Source: an uncultured Microcaldota archaeon
GTDB lineage: Archaea > Micrarchaeota > Micrarchaeia > Anstonellales > Bilamarchaeaceae
Length of the DNA: 7,503 nucleotides
NCBI GenBank assembly: GCA_903920925.1
Contig: CAIXOA010000084.1
Location: 1-7,503 of the forward strand
Reading direction: 5' to 3'
Shown one piece after another: positions 5,621-7,503 of this stretch. A program made the position numbers and the translations under genes. The notes below the pieces were generated by a model. That model worked only from the letters and a program-made list of their open reading frames with translations. It searched no databases and had not been told where the DNA came from. Every line of letters starts with the position of its first letter. Position 1 is the first letter of the stretch.

Positions 5621-6619
5621 CTATCGCTCCAACTCGTCGTATATCTCGCCCACCACTTCCTCGATTATGTCCTCCGTGGTAACCACGCCCATCGTGAGGC
5701 CCCTGTCGTCCCGCACCACCGCGATGTGCTGCCTCTTCTCCTGCAGCTCGCGGAACAGTTCGTCTATCCTCTTGTCGCCCAGGACGAATTTTATGGAGCG
5801 CTTCATTTTTTTCAGCGGGCGCGCCGTGTCCCCGCGCAAAACATAGTCCAGCAAATCCTTTATGTACACCTTGCCGGTGATGTTGTCCATGTCGCCCTCG
5901 TAGATTGGAATCCGCGTGTGAGTCTTATGCAGCCGCCCCATCTCGTCTATGAGGTCCCTTATGGTGGCCTCCTCCGGCATCGCGAACACCTGCTCCCGCG
6001 GAACCATCACGTCCTTCGCCTTCTTGTCCCCGAACTTGAAGAGGTTCTGCGCGAATTCCCTCTCAACCTTGCTCACTTCCCCCTCCGTTGCCCCGAGGTC
6101 CACCAGCGAAAGGAGTTCTTCCTCGGTGATCTTGGGGTACTTTTGCGTGAATCCCATCCTGGAACGCACGGCGATGCTCAATTTCTTGAAGCACCAAACG
6201 ATCGGGTATAGGAGCCACCTGATATAGTAAAGCGGGGTGGCAGCAAACAGCCCGAGCTTCTCCGCATTGGCCACCGCAAACACCTTCGGAGTTATCTCCC
6301 CGAAAGTGAGCAGCAGGAGCGTCATCACCCCCGTCGCTATCGCAACGCCCGTGCTACCGTACATTTCAATCGCGATGTTGGTGGCGAAGGCGGCAGCCCC
6401 GACATTGACCACGCTGTTGCCTATGAGAATCGCAATCATGGTCGAATCCTGGTGGTCCTTCAGGTATTTGAGCTTCCCGGCGGCCTTGCTCTTCTCCATG
6501 TCAAGGACTGCGTTTATGCGCGTCTTCGATAGGCTCACAAGCACAATCTCGGACGACGAAAAAAAGGCCGAAAACGAAAGGAGAACGGCCATTATGAGCA
6601 CGTCTAGCCAGAATTCCAT
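5621..6619 (-). CDS. CNNM/CorC-family membrane protein (DUF21 plus CBS pair), probable Mg2+/Co2+ transporter
   Basis: Members of this family (CNNM, CorC, MpfA) move or regulate Mg2+ and related divalent cations, with cytoplasmic CBS domains that bind ATP-Mg2+. Numbering from ATG 6619 (332 aa): the DUF21 membrane domain has hydrophobic segments near 5-28, 61-85, 90-108 and 123-145, with the family motifs FFSSSEIVLVSLSKTR, GNSVVN (67-72) and GEITPK (107-112). An acidic helical linker (165-200) leads to CBS1 (~203-262) and CBS2 (~268-325). The protein ends right after CBS2, so the C-terminal CorC_HlyC domain found in longer ~420-440 aa relatives is missing; shorter forms without it are known. 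Start: a GTG at 6628 is also in frame, but ATG 6619 lies about 26 bases from the centre of a TTTAAA box and has GTGA 5 bases upstream, so it fits better. Mg2+ export versus import cannot be decided from sequence. Confidence 0.9.
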   Translation of the reverse strand: MEFWLDVLIMAVLLSFSAFFSSSEIVLVSLSKTRINAVLDMEKSKAAGKLKYLKDHQDSTMIAILIGNSVVNVGAAAFATNIAIEMYGSTGVAIATGVMTLLLLTFGEITPKVFAVANAEKLGLFAATPLYYIRWLLYPIVWCFKKLSIAVRSRMGFTQKYPKITEEELLSLVDLGATEGEVSKVEREFAQNLFKFGDKKAKDVMVPREQVFAMPEEATIRDLIDEMGRLHKTHTRIPIYEGDMDNITGKVYIKDLLDYVLRGDTARPLKKMKRSIKFVLGDKRIDELFRELQEKRQHIAVVRDDRGLTMGVVTTEDIIEEVVGEIYDELER

Positions 6620-6642
6620 TGCACTCACTTATTTCTAAATGC

Positions 6643-6648
6643 TTTAAA
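6643..6648 (-). promoter_or_regulatory. TATA-like box for CNNM-family gene
   Basis: TTTAAA on the minus strand, centred at about 6645.5, is 26-27 bases from the A of ATG 6619. That spacing predicts transcription beginning at or next to the start codon, that is, a leaderless mRNA. If the GTG at 6628 were used, the spacing (about 17 bases) would be too short, which favours ATG 6619. Confidence 0.45.
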
Positions 6649-6662
6649 CGCTATTGCTTCAC

Positions 6663-6694
6663 CGGGCCGATAATAGACCTGATATGCGGGCCCG
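6663..6694 (-). repeat. Imperfect inverted repeat upstream of the CNNM-family promoter
   Basis: CGGGCC (6663-6668) and GGCCCG (6689-6694) are complementary 6-base arms; inside them ATA (6670-6672) and TAT (6683-6685) can extend the pairing past a small internal loop. The element begins about 15 bases upstream of the TTTAAA box and about 21 bases after the stop of the HprK-like gene. It could be a regulator-binding site or an RNA structure at the end of the upstream transcript. There is no T-run directly after it. Confidence 0.4.
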
Positions 6695-6714
6695 TGCTCG
6701 CGAAGCTCTGTTAA

Positions 6715-7503
6715 TCATAATTTTTTAGTTATTTCTTCCAGCCTCTTCAGCGATTCCTTCGGCTTTTCTATAGTATTCAGGATGTAGACCGGCATCCTCG
6801 AGAAGATTTCCTTGAAGAAGGCCGCCCGCACCTCCCTCTTGCTCCTGTCCCTCACCAACTGATGGGGGTTGCAGAAATCGTTCTTCTGCAGGAATGCGAG
6901 CGCCTCCCCCGGCTTCACTTCCCTGAACGGGGGCTTCCCCGGCTCCCTCATTAGAATTACTGCGGCGCGCATCTCCGAGGTCTGTTTTATCTTGTCCTCC
7001 CCAAAAAGCATCTTCACGTCCACGACCGCCCTCCCCTTGTTATCATATTTTATCGGCGCCTTGGTCAGGATGCCCTTGTATTCCTTCCAGTCCTCCTCTA
7101 TATTTCCCCGTATGTATGAGTTCTTCTCCGCGGAATAGACGCTCACCCCGTTCCCCACTTTCACGAAAAACCAGTCGTCCGTAAGGAACGAGGCCTTGCC
7201 GTCAAGCAATAATCCATACGTAAGGGTCGTCTTCCCGCTTCCGCTCGGCCCTATTATGCCCACCCCCCTCCCGCCGAAATCCACATAGCTCCCGTGGATG
7301 GAATACCGGCGATGCTCTGAGGAAAAGTCCTCCAGGAACTCCGCAACCAGCGCCAGCGCGATGCTTTTTACCCACCCGTAGTAGTCGCATCCCTTTATGA
7401 TGACGGTCTTGGAGCTCCACTCATACATTACCTCTAATTTTTCTCCCCCTACCGCAATCACCCTTCCGTGCGGCCTTATGCTCTCCATCATGGGGCTGAA
7501 GCT
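6715..7503 (-). CDS. HPr kinase-like P-loop protein, 5'-truncated by window edge
   Basis: The frame is open to the window edge (four codons precede the first Met at 7491) and no ribosome binding site is seen before the two ATG codons at 7491 and 7488, so the true start probably lies outside. Counting from 7491 (258 aa), the stretch SIHGSYVDFGGRGVGIIGPSGSGKTTL resembles the core of HPr kinase/phosphorylase: H66, Walker A GPSGSGKT (81-88, K87) and the acidic pair D105-D106 in FLTDDW. The intervals H66-K87 (21) and K87-D105 (18) closely match the catalytic His, Lys and Asp-Asp of bacterial HprK as I remember them. The later HprK signature (EIRGLG) is only partly recalled by YIRGN (126-130), with Tyr in place of Glu. 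The C-terminal part (140-258) is not recognised and ends in a Lys/Glu-rich helix. Archaea generally lack the phosphotransferase HPr target, so the substrate is unknown; small-molecule kinase, protein kinase or ATPase are all possible. Confidence 0.75.
   Translation of the reverse strand, partial: SFSPMMESIRPHGRVIAVGGEKLEVMYEWSSKTVIIKGCDYYGWVKSIALALVAEFLEDFSSEHRRYSIHGSYVDFGGRGVGIIGPSGSGKTTLTYGLLLDGKASFLTDDWFFVKVGNGVSVYSAEKNSYIRGNIEEDWKEYKGILTKAPIKYDNKGRAVVDVKMLFGEDKIKQTSEMRAAVILMREPGKPPFREVKPGEALAFLQKNDFCNPHQLVRDRSKREVRAAFFKEIFSRMPVYILNTIEKPKESLKRLEEITKKL

Noticed and set aside
5621..6619. CNNM-family gene as a truncated pseudogene lacking the CorC_HlyC domain
   Set aside because: The protein ends cleanly after a complete second CBS domain, the promoter looks intact, and family members without the C-terminal domain are known; no remnant of that domain follows the stop.

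Overview
The window reads as part of an archaeal chromosome. The evidence is a Sm-like archaeal protein, an archaeal-type agmatinase, an SMC with archaeal-style head motifs, a tRNA gene without an encoded CCA, and A/T-rich TATA-like boxes spaced about 25-35 bases from starts. DNA is fairly GC-rich, genes are packed with gaps under 100 bases, and no mobile element, CRISPR array or rRNA is visible. The lineage cannot be fixed from this sequence; a compact DPANN-like genome is possible but only a guess.

Left part, plus strand: the C-terminal ~217 residues of an agmatinase (polyamine synthesis; its 5' end lies outside the window), then a 60-base gap with a promoter, then a full-length smc gene (1117 aa) for the chromosome-organising SMC ATPase. 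smc ends four bases from the end of a convergent gene.

Right part, minus strand, read from the right edge: an HPr-kinase-like P-loop protein (5' end outside the window); a CNNM/CorC-type membrane protein with a CBS pair, probably for Mg2+/Co2+ transport; a Sm-like RNA-binding protein (LSm/SmAP); tRNA-Ala(GGC); and an unrecognised membrane-anchored surface protein rich in N-glycosylation sequons. The CNNM, LSm and tRNA genes each have a plausible TATA box of their own.

The most unusual part is the tRNA-Ala region. The ATG of the surface-protein gene lies one nucleotide after the tRNA discriminator base, with no room for a ribosome binding site and no AT-rich box at promoter distance. The simplest reading is a tRNA-mRNA co-transcript from which tRNA 3' processing releases a nearly leaderless mRNA. 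The same tRNA lacks the usual G18 and U55 and appears to have A18 and G55, a paired change at one tertiary contact. I do not see a multi-gene defence system or other large novel system here; the noteworthy points are this tRNA/mRNA junction, the sequon-rich protein and the archaeal HprK-like kinase.
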